Source: Nocardia terrae (GTDB lineage Bacteria; Actinomycetota; Actinomycetes; Mycobacteriales; Mycobacteriaceae). Taken from it: 64,000 bases of DNA. The notes under the pieces are model-generated. The model did no database searches and was not told the origin of the DNA. It was given only the letters and a program-made list of their open reading frames with translations. Positions 49,547-61,979 of this stretch are shown piece by piece (within the stretch, counting starts at the first letter, position 1; every line of letters starts with the position of its first letter). Both the position numbers and the translations under genes were made by a program. Where the stretch lies: contig NZ_WRPP01000001.1 in assembly GCF_009760405.1 (NCBI RefSeq), positions 1,798,001-1,862,000 of the forward strand. Reading direction: 5' to 3'.

Positions 49547-52428
49547 GGTTTTTCGCCTCTGATCGCGGCGGCGAGCAGCTCGGCCGCATGCCGCGGGCGA
49601 GCCTCGGGCAGTAGATGACGGATCTGGGTGCGGCAGCTGAACCCGTCCGCGAGGATAGTCGTCTCGGGTGAACATGCCCGCAAGGCGGGCAGCAGCGCAT
49701 CCTCCGCGCAGGCGACCGAGATCTCGTAGTGGCCGCGTTCGAAGCCGAAATTGCCCGCCAGCCCGCAACATCCGGCATCGAGGACGTCGATGTCCGAACC
49801 GGTGGCTGCGAGCAGCTCCTCATCGCGGTCGAGGTGCAGAATGGCGTGTTGATGGCAATGTGGTTGCACGACGGCCGATCCGCCGATTACCGGAGGTGAC
49901 CACCGTGGGGCGCGCTCGGCAAGTATTTCGGCCAGGGTACGGGTCTGTCCGGCGAGTCGGTGGGCATCCTCGTCGCCGTGCAGCAGCTCCGGCAGGTCCG
50001 AACGGAACACCGCGGCGCAACTGGGTTCCAGCACGACGACCGGAACACCCTCGCGCAGCGCGGGTTCGAGGATTCGCAGAGTGCGCCGCAGGACGCGGCG
50101 GGCGGTGGCGAGCTGACCGGTCGAGATCCAGGTCAGCCCGCAGCACACCGTCCGCTCGGGGATCTCGACCGCGAACCCCGCCGCCGCGAGGACCTCGGCG
50201 GCATCGTGCGCGATCCGAGGCTCGAAGTTGTTGGTGAACGTATCGGGCCACAACAGCACGCGCCCCTGCGGCGCGCTCGCGAGATCGACGGCCGGGGTGA
50301 AGGTTTGGGTGAATCGGTGGCGCGCGAACCGGGGGAACGGCCGCCGCGGGTCCACCCCGCCCAGGCGCGCGATCGCGCCGCGCAGCCCGCGCGTGTGGGT
50401 CAGGGCGTTGACGACCGGCGCGGCGCCGGTGGCGAGCCGGGCCCACAATGGAATCCACCCCATCGAATAATGAGCCATCGGGCGCAGCCGCCGATGGTAG
50501 TGATGGGACAGGAATTCCGCCTTGTAGGTCGCCATGTCCACCTCGACGGGGCAGTCGTTGCGGCACCCCTTGCACGCCAGGCACAGGTCGAGGGCGTCGC
50601 GGACCTCCGTCGAACGCCATCCCTCGGTGATGACATCGCCCTCGAGCATTTCGAACAGCAGCCGGGCCCGCCCGCGCGTGGAATGCTCCTCCTCCCGGGT
50701 GGCCCGGTAGCTGGGACACATGACGCCGCCGTGTTCGCCGCGGCATTTGCCCACGCCGACACAGCGATTGGCGGCCCGGCTGAACCGGAAGCCGTCCTCG
50801 GGGAAGGCGAAGTGCGTGGCGGGTTCCCAGGGGCGGTAGGTGGTGCCCTCGCGCAGGTCGGCGTCGAGCGGGCGGGGTGAGACGATCTTGCCCGGGTTCA
50901 TCCGGTCGCGCGGATCGAACAGGTGCTTGACCTCGCCGAAGGCATTGATCAGCCGGTCTCCGAACATGATTCGCAGCAATTCGGCGCGGGACTGCCCGTC
51001 GCCGTGCTCGCCGGACAGCGAACCGCCGTGGTCCACGACGAGATGGGCACTGTCGGTGACGAATTCGCGGTAACGGGCGATGCCCTCGGCGGTGCGCAGG
51101 TCGAAGGGAATCCGGGTGTGCACGCAGCCCTGACCGAAATGTCCGTAGAGCGAGCTGGATTCGTAGCCGAAGCGCTTCAGCAGCGCCTCGAACTCGCGCA
51201 GGTAGTCGCCGAGCCGCTCGGGCGGCACCGCCGCGTCCTCCCAGCCCTCGTGGGTGGCCGGACCGTCGAGCGGATACGCGGTGGCCCCCAGCCCGGCCTC
51301 GCGGGCCGACCACAGCTCGGCCTCGCGGTCGGGATCGTCCACCAGGGTGCCGCTCGCGCCGGTACGGCCCCGGACTTCGCGCATCATCTCCCGGCCGGCG
51401 GCGTCGGCCTCGTCCTGGGTATTGCCGTCGAATTGCGCCATCAGCCAGGCATTTCCGTCCGGCAGCTGCTGGATCGCGTGCACGGCCACGTGCCGACCGC
51501 GTTCGAGTTGGACCAGCCGGCCGTCGAGCCCCTCGAGCGCGGCCGGATCATGGCGCAGCACCTCGGGCACCGCGTCGGCGGCGGCGAACACATCCGGGAA
51601 GCCCAGGACCACCAGCGTTTTCGCGGCGGGGACCTCGACCAGTTCCAGTTCGGCGCGCAGCACGGTGACCAGGGTGCTCTCGCTGCCCACGAGGAACTTG
51701 GCCGCGTCGAAGCCGTACTCGGGCAGCAGGGAATCGAGGTTGTAGCCCGAAACCCGCCGCGGAATCCGCGGATAGGAGGCGCGGATGTCCTCGGCGTAGC
51801 GATCGGCGATGTCGCGCAGGGCATCCCGCAGTTGGTCGGTGAGCCCGGCGGGTCCCGGACCGACCCACATGCGGGTGCCCTCGTAGGTGAGGACCTCGAG
51901 CCTGCGCACCGAGTCGACCGTCTTCCCGTACGCCTGGGCCGTCGAGCCGCAGGAATTGTTGCCGATCATGCCGCCGATGGTGCAGCTGACGTGGGTCGCC
52001 GGTTTCGGCCCGACCATCAGGTCATGGGCACTCAGCTCGCGATTGAGCGCGTCCAGGGCGATACCCGGCTCGACCACCACGGTGCGGGCCGACGCGTCGA
52101 GCGCGACCATCCGATGGCAGTACTTGGTCCAGTCCAACACGACCGCGGCATTGCAGCATTGGCCCGCCAGACTGGTTCCACCGCCGCGCGACAGCACCGG
52201 CATGTCATGCTCCCGGCAGATGGCGATCGCGGCCATGGCGTCCTCGGGTGTGCGGGGGACCACCACGCCCAGCGGCAGGGCGCGGTAGTTGGAGGCGTCG
52301 GTCGAATAGGCGGCCCGCGAGCCGGGATCGAAGCGGACCTCACCGGCGACGGCGGCGGTGAGGTCGGCGGCGAGAGCGTCGAGGGGCCAGGCGCGGTTCG
52401 GTTGTCGGTGATCGGATCCGGTCGGCAT
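49543..52428 (-). CDS. FAD-linked oxidase with Fe-S and CCG domains (D-2-hydroxyacid dehydrogenase-like)
   Basis: This 961-residue protein joins an N-terminal PCMH FAD-binding domain (VLSRGGGTSLAGQCCNAAVV; MIGNNSCGSTAQ), a FAD-oxidase C-terminal domain (SGEHGDGQSRAELLR), two [4Fe-4S] segments (CVGVGKCRGEHGGVMCPSY; CLACKGCRNDCPVEV), and a C-terminal CCG pair (CCGLTWISTGQL; GCCGLAGNFGFE). This is the YdiJ/Dld-II layout, which oxidises D-2-hydroxy acids such as D-lactate or 2-hydroxyglutarate and passes electrons to the respiratory chain. It is coupled by a four-base overlap to the enolase-superfamily gene. Confidence 0.87.
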   Translation of the reverse strand: MPTGSDHRQPNRAWPLDALAADLTAAVAGEVRFDPGSRAAYSTDASNYRALPLGVVVPRTPEDAMAAIAICREHDMPVLSRGGGTSLAGQCCNAAVVLDWTKYCHRMVALDASARTVVVEPGIALDALNRELSAHDLMVGPKPATHVSCTIGGMIGNNSCGSTAQAYGKTVDSVRRLEVLTYEGTRMWVGPGPAGLTDQLRDALRDIADRYAEDIRASYPRIPRRVSGYNLDSLLPEYGFDAAKFLVGSESTLVTVLRAELELVEVPAAKTLVVLGFPDVFAAADAVPEVLRHDPAALEGLDGRLVQLERGRHVAVHAIQQLPDGNAWLMAQFDGNTQDEADAAGREMMREVRGRTGASGTLVDDPDREAELWSAREAGLGATAYPLDGPATHEGWEDAAVPPERLGDYLREFEALLKRFGYESSSLYGHFGQGCVHTRIPFDLRTAEGIARYREFVTDSAHLVVDHGGSLSGEHGDGQSRAELLRIMFGDRLINAFGEVKHLFDPRDRMNPGKIVSPRPLDADLREGTTYRPWEPATHFAFPEDGFRFSRAANRCVGVGKCRGEHGGVMCPSYRATREEEHSTRGRARLLFEMLEGDVITEGWRSTEVRDALDLCLACKGCRNDCPVEVDMATYKAEFLSHHYHRRLRPMAHYSMGWIPLWARLATGAAPVVNALTHTRGLRGAIARLGGVDPRRPFPRFARHRFTQTFTPAVDLASAPQGRVLLWPDTFTNNFEPRIAHDAAEVLAAAGFAVEIPERTVCCGLTWISTGQLATARRVLRRTLRILEPALREGVPVVVLEPSCAAVFRSDLPELLHGDEDAHRLAGQTRTLAEILAERAPRWSPPVIGGSAVVQPHCHQHAILHLDRDEELLAATGSDIDVLDAGCCGLAGNFGFERGHYEISVACAEDALLPALRACSPETTILADGFSCRTQIRHLLPEARPRHAAELLAAAIRGEKP

Positions 52429-52581
52429 GGGGCGCCTCCATTCCGGTGGTCACGTGCGGCTTTCGCTGGTTCCGTGGTGCGGATACCCGGTGCGGCGGCG
52501 GAATCACCTGCGGATTGGGCGCGCGACGCGCGGGTACTCGGGCGCTGTTCACCGCGACACGCCGACAGGACAGGAGACACC

Positions 52582-54384
52582 ATGACCCGGCAGGTGAGTG
52601 ACCATGTGGTGCAGCGGCTATCGGAATGGGGTGTCGAACAGGTCTTCGGCTATCCCGGCGACGGCATCAACGGGCTCATCGCGGCCTTCGGCCGCGCCGA
52701 CGGGAAGCCCGCGTTCATCCAGGCCCGGCACGAGGAGATGGCGGCCTTCCAGGCCACCGGATACGCGAAGTTCAGCGGCAGGGTGGGGGTGTGCACCGCG
52801 ACCTCGGGCCCGGGCGCCATCCACCTGCTGAACGGGCTCTACGACGCCAAACTGGACCACGTGCCGGTGGTGGCGATCGTGGGGCAGACCGCGCGCAGCG
52901 CCATGGGCGGCAGCTACCAGCAGGAAGTGGACCTGCAGAGCCTCTACAAGGACGTGGCCTCGGACTATCTGGTCGAGGTGAACGTCTCCAGCCAGCTGCC
53001 CAACGCCCTGGACCGCGCGTTCCGCACGGCACAGGCGCGGCGCGCGCCGACGACCGTGATCATTCCCTCCGACCTGCAGGAGGAGAAGTACGAAGCGCCC
53101 AAGCACGGGTTCAAGCAGGTGCCGTCCAGCCCGCCCGGGCCGCTCACCGCGCCGATGGTGGTCCCGCCCACCTCCGAGATCGAGCGCGCGGCCGAGATCC
53201 TCAATGCCGGGCGCAGAGTCGCGATCCTCGCTGGGCAGGGCGCGCGCGGCTGCGTCGCAGAGCTGACCCGGGTCGCCGAGCTGACCGGGGCCGGGGTGGC
53301 AAAGGCGCTGCTGGGCAAGGATGTGCTCTCCGACGAGCTGCCGTTCGTCACGGGATCCATCGGGCTGCTCGGCACCCGGCCCAGCTACGAGCTCATGCGC
53401 GACTGCGACACCCTGCTCATCGTGGGCTCGAATTTCCCCTACGCCCAGTTCCTCCCGGACTTCGGGCAGGCGCGCGCCGTGCAGATCGATATCGACGGCA
53501 CCATGATCGGCATGCGCTATCCGACCGAGGTCAACCTGGTCGGTGACGCCAAAACCACACTGGCCGAGCTGCTTCCGCTGCTCACCCCGAATCCGGACCG
53601 GACCTGGACGATCGACATCCAGGACAGCGTCGGCCGCTGGTGGCAGACGATCGAACATCAATCGATGCTCGACGCCAAACCGGTGAACCCCATGCGGGTG
53701 GCGTGGGAGCTGTCGAAGCGGTTGCCCGACAACGTCATCGTCACCTCCGACTCGGGCTCTTCGGCGAACTGGTACGCGCGCTGCCTGCGCTTCCACGGCC
53801 GCATGCGCGGGTCGCTGTCGGGCACGCTGGCCACCATGGGTCCCGGCGTGCCGTACGCCATCGGCGCGAAGTTCGCCTGCCCCGACCGGCCCGTCATCGC
53901 CCTGGTCGGCGACGGGGCGATGCAGATGAACGGGCTCGCCGAACTGCTGACCATCAGCCGCTACCAGGACCGCTGGGAGGATCCGCGATTGATCGTGTGC
54001 GTCTTCCACAACAATGACCTCAATCAGGTCACCTGGGAGCTGCGCGCCATGGGCGGCGCACCGAAATTCGAGGAGTCCCAGACCTTGCCGGAGGTCTCCT
54101 ACGCCGACGTGGCCCGTTGCGCGGGGCTGGCGGCCATCGCGGTCGATCAGCCCGACGAGGTCGGCCCGGCCTGGGACGCCGCGCTGTCGGCCGACCGTCC
54201 GGTGCTGCTGGACTTCCGCACCGATCCGGAGGTTCCGCCGATTCCGCCGCACGCGACCTGGGAGCAGATGAAGGATCTCGCCGAGGCGGTCCTGCGCGGT
54301 GACCCCGGCGGCTGGCACCTCGTCGTCCAGGGCGCCAAGACCAAGGCCCAGGAGATGCGCCCGGCCCCTGGTAACCGGGGGTGA
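52582..54384 (+). CDS. Thiamine-diphosphate-dependent pyruvate-oxidase-like enzyme
   Basis: This 600-residue enzyme has the three-domain ThDP fold. The N-terminal catalytic Glu lies in IQARHEEMAAFQATGYAKF, the central domain has LAGQGARGCVAELTRVAEL, and the C-terminal ThDP/Mg motif has GDGAMQMNG followed by NNDLNQVTWE. The layout matches PoxB/YdaP-type enzymes, which in Bacillus are SigB-dependent. It probably decarboxylates pyruvate to acetate or acetyl phosphate. ATG 52582 follows AGGAGA; the long open frame upstream is a shadow of the FAD oxidase. A possible GATT-N15-GGGTAC promoter precedes it. Confidence 0.85.
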   Translation: MTRQVSDHVVQRLSEWGVEQVFGYPGDGINGLIAAFGRADGKPAFIQARHEEMAAFQATGYAKFSGRVGVCTATSGPGAIHLLNGLYDAKLDHVPVVAIVGQTARSAMGGSYQQEVDLQSLYKDVASDYLVEVNVSSQLPNALDRAFRTAQARRAPTTVIIPSDLQEEKYEAPKHGFKQVPSSPPGPLTAPMVVPPTSEIERAAEILNAGRRVAILAGQGARGCVAELTRVAELTGAGVAKALLGKDVLSDELPFVTGSIGLLGTRPSYELMRDCDTLLIVGSNFPYAQFLPDFGQARAVQIDIDGTMIGMRYPTEVNLVGDAKTTLAELLPLLTPNPDRTWTIDIQDSVGRWWQTIEHQSMLDAKPVNPMRVAWELSKRLPDNVIVTSDSGSSANWYARCLRFHGRMRGSLSGTLATMGPGVPYAIGAKFACPDRPVIALVGDGAMQMNGLAELLTISRYQDRWEDPRLIVCVFHNNDLNQVTWELRAMGGAPKFEESQTLPEVSYADVARCAGLAAIAVDQPDEVGPAWDAALSADRPVLLDFRTDPEVPPIPPHATWEQMKDLAEAVLRGDPGGWHLVVQGAKTKAQEMRPAPGNRG

Positions 54385-54558
54385 TTGGTGACCGAACCAC
54401 GGGGTACGTCCTCTGTGAGGTCGAAATGCCCGAAAACTTGGACATCGAGTCAAGGCCCGGTCGGCATCGTCAACGTCGATGAACTTCTCAACGCCGAGAA
54501 TGCGCCCGCCGGGCCCGCGGGTCCCGGTAGGAGTTTGAAATAGTTTGGCACACAGTGT

Positions 54559-54583
54559 GTTTCGGGTCCAGGGCGTCGGGTAG
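54559..54583 (+). promoter_or_regulatory. Stress-type promoter, GTTT-N15-GGGTAG
   Basis: GTTT at 54559-54562, 15 bases, then GGGTAG at 54578-54583, 42 bases before the CsbD-like gene start. It is identical in elements and spacing to the promoter of the first csbD gene at 33102-33126. Confidence 0.7.
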
Positions 54584-54625
54584 TGCCCGAGTGTCCCTGC
54601 AATCCGATATTCGGAGGTACATCCC

Positions 54626-54871
54626 ATGTCCGAGCACGACAAGAGTGGAGCCCGCGAAGGCGTCGAAGGCGCGGTCGAGGGCGTGAAAGGCGCGGCCAAG
54701 GAAGCCGCGGGCAAGGTTTTCGGCAATGAGGGGCTGCGCGAAGAGGGGAAGGCACAGCAGGACAAGGCCGACGCCCAGCGCGACGCCGCCGAGCGGGAAG
54801 CACAAGCCGAGAAGGACCGGGTGCGGGCCCAGGCCGAGGAAATGCGCCAGCGGACGCAACAGCAGAGGTGA
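54626..54871 (+). CDS. CsbD-like helical stress protein (second copy)
   Basis: This 81-residue charged protein starts with SGAREGVEGAVEGVKGAAKE and AAGKVFGNEGLREEGKAQQ, the CsbD-type repeat pattern, followed by a longer Gln/Glu/Arg-rich helix. It is related to CsbD and microaggregate-binding proteins. A strong GGAGG precedes the ATG, its own stress promoter lies upstream and a perfect terminator lies 34 bases beyond the stop, so it is probably a single-gene transcript. Confidence 0.8.
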   Translation: MSEHDKSGAREGVEGAVEGVKGAAKEAAGKVFGNEGLREEGKAQQDKADAQRDAAEREAQAEKDRVRAQAEEMRQRTQQQR

Positions 54872-54905
54872 TGATTCCTAACCGGTCTCCAAGGCATGCA
54901 TAGCG

Positions 54906-54943
54906 AAATCCCCCGGCCTGACATCGAATAGGCCGGGGGATTT
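54906..54943 (+). terminator. Intrinsic terminator after the second CsbD-like gene
   Basis: AAATCCCCCGGCCT and AGGCCGGGGGATTT form a perfect 14-bp stem with a ten-base loop; the A and T tracts at the base make it a good bidirectional terminator. Confidence 0.92.
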
Positions 54944-55015
54944 CGGGTAGTGCCGGGACGTGAGTGAAAACAATGCTCACGGTCCGAATTGCATGAGACT
55001 GAAGGAGGTTTCGCC

Positions 55016-55216
55016 ATGCCAGACCCGAAGAATCCTGGTCAATTCGGCAACCGGCCGGACACCAAGGAGCAGGCCAGCAAGGGCGGTAAGGCCAGCAGCG
55101 GCAGCTTCGGCGCGTCGAAATCCGCCGATCCGCACGAAGCCGGGCGCAAGGGCGCGAAGGCCCAGCCGACCGCGGCCAAGGCCCGCGGCGGCCAGCACAG
55201 CCACGGCGGCCGATGA
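55016..55216 (+). CDS. KGG/Con-10-like stress peptide
   Basis: This 66-residue protein is rich in Gly, Lys and Ala, with MPDPKNPGQFGNRPDTKEQA, SKGGKASSGSFGAS and HEAGRKGAKA. The Gly-Gly/Lys repeats recall the KGG and conidiation-10 families of general-stress proteins, which are intrinsically disordered. AAGGAGG precedes the ATG. It is followed after 24 bases by the CBS-domain gene, probably on the same transcript. GGGTAG at 54945 may be its -10, but no GTTT-type -35 is seen at 15 bases. Confidence 0.65.
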   Translation: MPDPKNPGQFGNRPDTKEQASKGGKASSGSFGASKSADPHEAGRKGAKAQPTAAKARGGQHSHGGR

Positions 55217-55240
55217 CCGGAATATCCAGGAGCGCAACAG

Positions 55241-55657
55241 ATGACAACAGCACGCGAAATCATGACGCCCGATTGTCAGTGCGTCCGATCCAGTGACTCG
55301 GTGGTCGAGGCCGCACGGCGGCTGGCCGACCTGGACGTCGGCGCGCTGCCCATCTGCGGTGAGGACGAGCGCCTGAAGGGCATGCTGACCGACCGCGACA
55401 TCGTGGTGAAGGTCGTGGCCCAGCGCAAGGATCCACTCGGCATGAAGGCCGGTGATCTGGCCGAGGGGCTGCCCGTGACCGTCGATGCCGACGCCGACGT
55501 GTCCACCGTGCTGCGCTTGATGTCCGAGCATCAGGTGCGCCGGGTGCCGGTGCTCGAGAACCGCCGGCTGGTGGGCATCATCGCCCAGGCCGATATCGCG
55601 CGGGCGCTGCGGAATCGTGAGTCCGGCGAGGTGGTCGAGGCGATCTCCGAGGAGTGA
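55241..55657 (+). CDS. CBS-pair protein, Hrp1-like
   Basis: This 138-residue protein is two CBS domains (about 1-65 and 68-132): DVGALPICGEDERLKGMLTD, then RDIVVKVVA, and EHQVRRVPVLENRRLVGIIA with a closing QADIARAL. Residue patterns follow hypoxic response protein 1 (Hrp1, Rv2626c) of M. tuberculosis closely, including GALPICG and GMLTDRDIV. Hrp1 is a DosR-regulated protein of uncertain ligand. No obvious DosR box is seen upstream. It lies in an operon with the KGG-like gene and is followed by a strong hairpin. Confidence 0.85.
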   Translation: MTTAREIMTPDCQCVRSSDSVVEAARRLADLDVGALPICGEDERLKGMLTDRDIVVKVVAQRKDPLGMKAGDLAEGLPVTVDADADVSTVLRLMSEHQVRRVPVLENRRLVGIIAQADIARALRNRESGEVVEAISEE

Positions 55658-55672
55658 CCGACCGGAGGGAGA

Positions 55673-55707
55673 ACGAGTGCGGCCGGCTAATCGCCGGCCG
55701 CACTCGT
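55673..55707. terminator. Hairpin between CBS and DUF6131-like genes
   Basis: ACGAGTGCGGCCGGC and GCCGGCCGCACTCGT form a perfect 15-bp stem with loop TAATC between convergent genes. It lacks a T tract but is very stable. Confidence 0.85.
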
Positions 55708-55744
55708 CGTCCCGGGCGACGGAATTCGGTTCCGGAACAATCGA

Positions 55745-55900
55745 TTACCAGTAATGGGAGCGTCCGCCGATCGGGCGGCCCGCTTGGCCGAGCAGCCATG
55801 CGGCCGCACCGATGAGCATCAGAATGATTCCGATGGTGTTCAGGATCGGGATGCCGAACACAATTCCCAGGATCAGCATTATGAGGCCCAGGATGATCAT
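55745..55900 (-). CDS. DUF6131-like membrane peptide (copy 2)
   Basis: This 51-residue protein is the paralogue of 26890-27045. Two hydrophobic helices (IILGLIMLILGIVFGIPILN; IGIILMLIGAAAWLLGQAG) are followed by GRPIGGRSHYW. ATG 55900 follows AAAGGA at good spacing; an upstream ATG at 55930 would add ten residues. Equal length and near-identical ends show both copies are maintained. They lie near the two ends of the stress island. Confidence 0.78.
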   Translation of the reverse strand: MIILGLIMLILGIVFGIPILNTIGIILMLIGAAAWLLGQAGRPIGGRSHYW

Positions 55901-56043
55901 GATTATTCCTTTGTAGGGCGTTTGTGACATTTACGCTGTTCCCGGCGTGCCGGTGCTCAAACGCGGGTCCGAAGCATTTGCCGAGTGACGATATCGGCTG
56001 GGGCGCAATGATTGATATCGCTCGTCGCGGGTATGCGGAGCGA

Positions 56044-56511
56044 ATGGAAAGTGGCCGGAACGAAACAGCGGCCGAACGTCTGGACCGGAACTGGAACAGC
56101 CTCATGCAGGAGTTGCGGGTGGTGCAGACGGGTGTTCAGCTGCTCACCGGATTCCTGCTCACCCTGCCGTTCCAGGGCCGGTTCACGATCCTGTCCGAGC
56201 AGATGCGGATGGTGTACCTCGCGGTCGTCGCCGCGTCGATCGGCGCGACCATCTGCCTGACCGCGCCGGTCGCCGCGCACCGAATACTGTTCCGCCGCCA
56301 TCGAATCGAGAATGTGGTGACCGCGGCGCACCGCTACGCCATCGTGGGGCTGGGGCTGCTCGGCGTCGCCACGAGCGGGGTGGCGCTGCTCATCTTCGAC
56401 ACCGTCGGCGGAACCGTGGCCGGGATCGTGGCGGGGATCGTGTCCGGCTCACTGTTCGCCGTGGTGTGGTTGCTGCATCCCTGGCGTCAACGGCGCGGGA
56501 AGAGCGCCTGA
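56044..56511 (+). CDS. DUF6328-like membrane protein
   Basis: This protein of about 155 residues has ETAAERLDRNWNSLMQELRV, then VQTGVQLLTGFLLTLPFQ, the DUF6328 signature, and four transmembrane helices to the basic end LHPWRQRRGKSA. The family is widespread in actinobacteria with no known role. ATG 56044 gives the usual family N-terminus; in-frame ATG 56008 is possible. It is divergent from the DUF6131-like gene and ends 16 bases before the convergent P-type ATPase. Confidence 0.75.
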   Translation: MESGRNETAAERLDRNWNSLMQELRVVQTGVQLLTGFLLTLPFQGRFTILSEQMRMVYLAVVAASIGATICLTAPVAAHRILFRRHRIENVVTAAHRYAIVGLGLLGVATSGVALLIFDTVGGTVAGIVAGIVSGSLFAVVWLLHPWRQRRGKSA

Positions 56512-56527
56512 ACTGAAGGCCGCGACC

Positions 56528-61003
<4,476 letters not shown>

Positions 61004-61048
61004 GACCGCCTCCCTTCTGGTTCGAGTTCGCTGCTGTCCGGGACTTCG

Positions 61049-61360
61049 CTACGCTCCGTTGGTCTGCGGCGCACCTCCGGTGTCCTGCGGGCCGACCACG
61101 AAGGTGGCGTTGCCCGTCGCGTCGAGCCCGGCGTCGAGGATCTTGTCGTCGAAGAAGACGGCGGACTGGTGGTCCAGGAAGATTCGAGCTCCCTGGGTGG
61201 TGAGTACCTCCTCACCATCGGCCGGTGCGGCGGCCAGTGAGAGCTGGAAACTCGAGGCGTCATCGGGTGTCGTGATCCGCAGGCCGGCTTCCGGCGGTGC
61301 GCCTTCTCCGGTTGTGATCTCGCGAACCGCCTCGACGGCAGTGGGGGTGAGCATCAGCAT
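61049..61360 (-). CDS. HesB/IscA-fold protein lacking all cysteines
   Basis: This 103-residue protein has the HesB/IscA beta-fold pattern: MLTPTAVEAVREITTGEG, GLRITTPDDASSFQLSLAAA, DHQSAVFFDDKILDAGLDAT. True IscA/ErpA proteins bind iron-sulfur clusters through three cysteines (one midway and a CGC near the end); here no cysteine occurs anywhere. It is therefore not a cluster carrier and is probably a structural or regulatory derivative, sometimes named adhesin in actinobacterial genomes. The start ATG at 61360 follows GGAAGGA. It is upstream of the P-type ATPase, 45 bases apart. Confidence 0.65.
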   Translation of the reverse strand: MLMLTPTAVEAVREITTGEGAPPEAGLRITTPDDASSFQLSLAAAPADGEEVLTTQGARIFLDHQSAVFFDDKILDAGLDATGNATFVVGPQDTGGAPQTNGA

Positions 61361-61481
61361 GGGTCTTCCTTCCGCTGTCGTGAGCGCCGGTCGGACCACC
61401 GGCAGTCGGTCGAGTAACACGACGATCCGCCGTGAAACGTCCCGGCTCCGATCGTGTGCCCGAGGAGTCCCGCGGGAGCGG

Positions 61482-61967
61482 TCAGGTGGTCACCAGTTTG
61501 TCGAAGAGCGAACGGTAGCTGCGCAGGGCTTGGCGAAGGTTCTCGGTGTCATCGCTCGACTCCCGAGACCAGCGGTGGCTCAAGGCTTCTCGGTGGCGGA
61601 TGCAGACGGTGGTCAGCTGTTCGATGGTCTCGGTGAGCAGGGCATCGGCGCCCTTCACCGCGTCGTGGGGGTTGTCCACGAATTCGCCCTGGATCTGCTG
61701 CCACTGCGTCCGCAACCGCTCGACCTCGGCGCGGTCGAACAGCGCATCGGTGGCCGGTTCGGCGGCCTGTCGTGGCGAATCGCTCTGCGTCGCGGCATTG
61801 TTCGGGTTCACCTCCGGTGTCCGGCCTCGGTCCGGCGTCCGGCTTTCACCCGGCACCTGGCTCTGGTCCGGAGTCGGGCTTTCACCCGGTATCTGGCTTT
61901 GGTCCTGGGTCTGGCTTCGCTCGGATATGCGGCTTCGGTCCGGTACCTGGCTTCGGTCGGCGTTCAT
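61482..61967 (-). CDS. Helical protein with repetitive N-terminus (tandem paralogue)
   Basis: This 161-residue protein has a repetitive, disordered N-terminal 55 residues of S-Q-x-P/D-R-S units, followed by a helical domain: RLRTQWQQIQGEFVDNPHDA, then ADALLTETIEQLTTVC and LRQALRSYRSLFDKLV. The same helical domain forms the soluble part of the upstream gene at 61980, so they are tandem paralogues. No known family. The repeats may be a flexible tether. It begins 12 bases after its neighbour's stop, which indicates co-transcription. Confidence 0.62.
   Translation of the reverse strand: MNADRSQVPDRSRISERSQTQDQSQIPGESPTPDQSQVPGESRTPDRGRTPEVNPNNAATQSDSPRQAAEPATDALFDRAEVERLRTQWQQIQGEFVDNPHDAVKGADALLTETIEQLTTVCIRHREALSHRWSRESSDDTENLRQALRSYRSLFDKLVTT
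61806..61967 (-). repeat. Degenerate minisatellite encoding S-Q-x-P repeats
   Basis: Units of about 18-24 bp of the type CTGGCTTCGGTCCGG repeat imperfectly and encode segments such as DRSQVPDRS, DQSQIPGES and DQSQVPGES. Copy number may vary between strains. Confidence 0.6.
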
Positions 61968-61979
61968 GGTCTCGGTTCC

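Noticed and set aside
50923..52581. Long plus-strand open frame leading into the pyruvate-oxidase-like gene
   Set aside because: It is antisense to the FAD/Fe-S oxidase and has no recognisable domain; the ribosome site and family start lie at 52582.
54388..54543. 51-codon ORF after the pyruvate-oxidase-like gene
   Set aside because: It starts just past the previous stop, has no ribosome site and shows no domain; the collagen-like Gly-Pro stretch reflects GC-rich codons.
55217..55240. DosR-type box before the Hrp1-like gene
   Set aside because: The 24-base gap after the KGG-like gene, and the region before that gene, show no GGGACT-type palindrome.
61806..61967. CRISPR-like array
   Set aside because: The repeats are short, degenerate and in frame within a coding gene; no spacers or cas genes are present.
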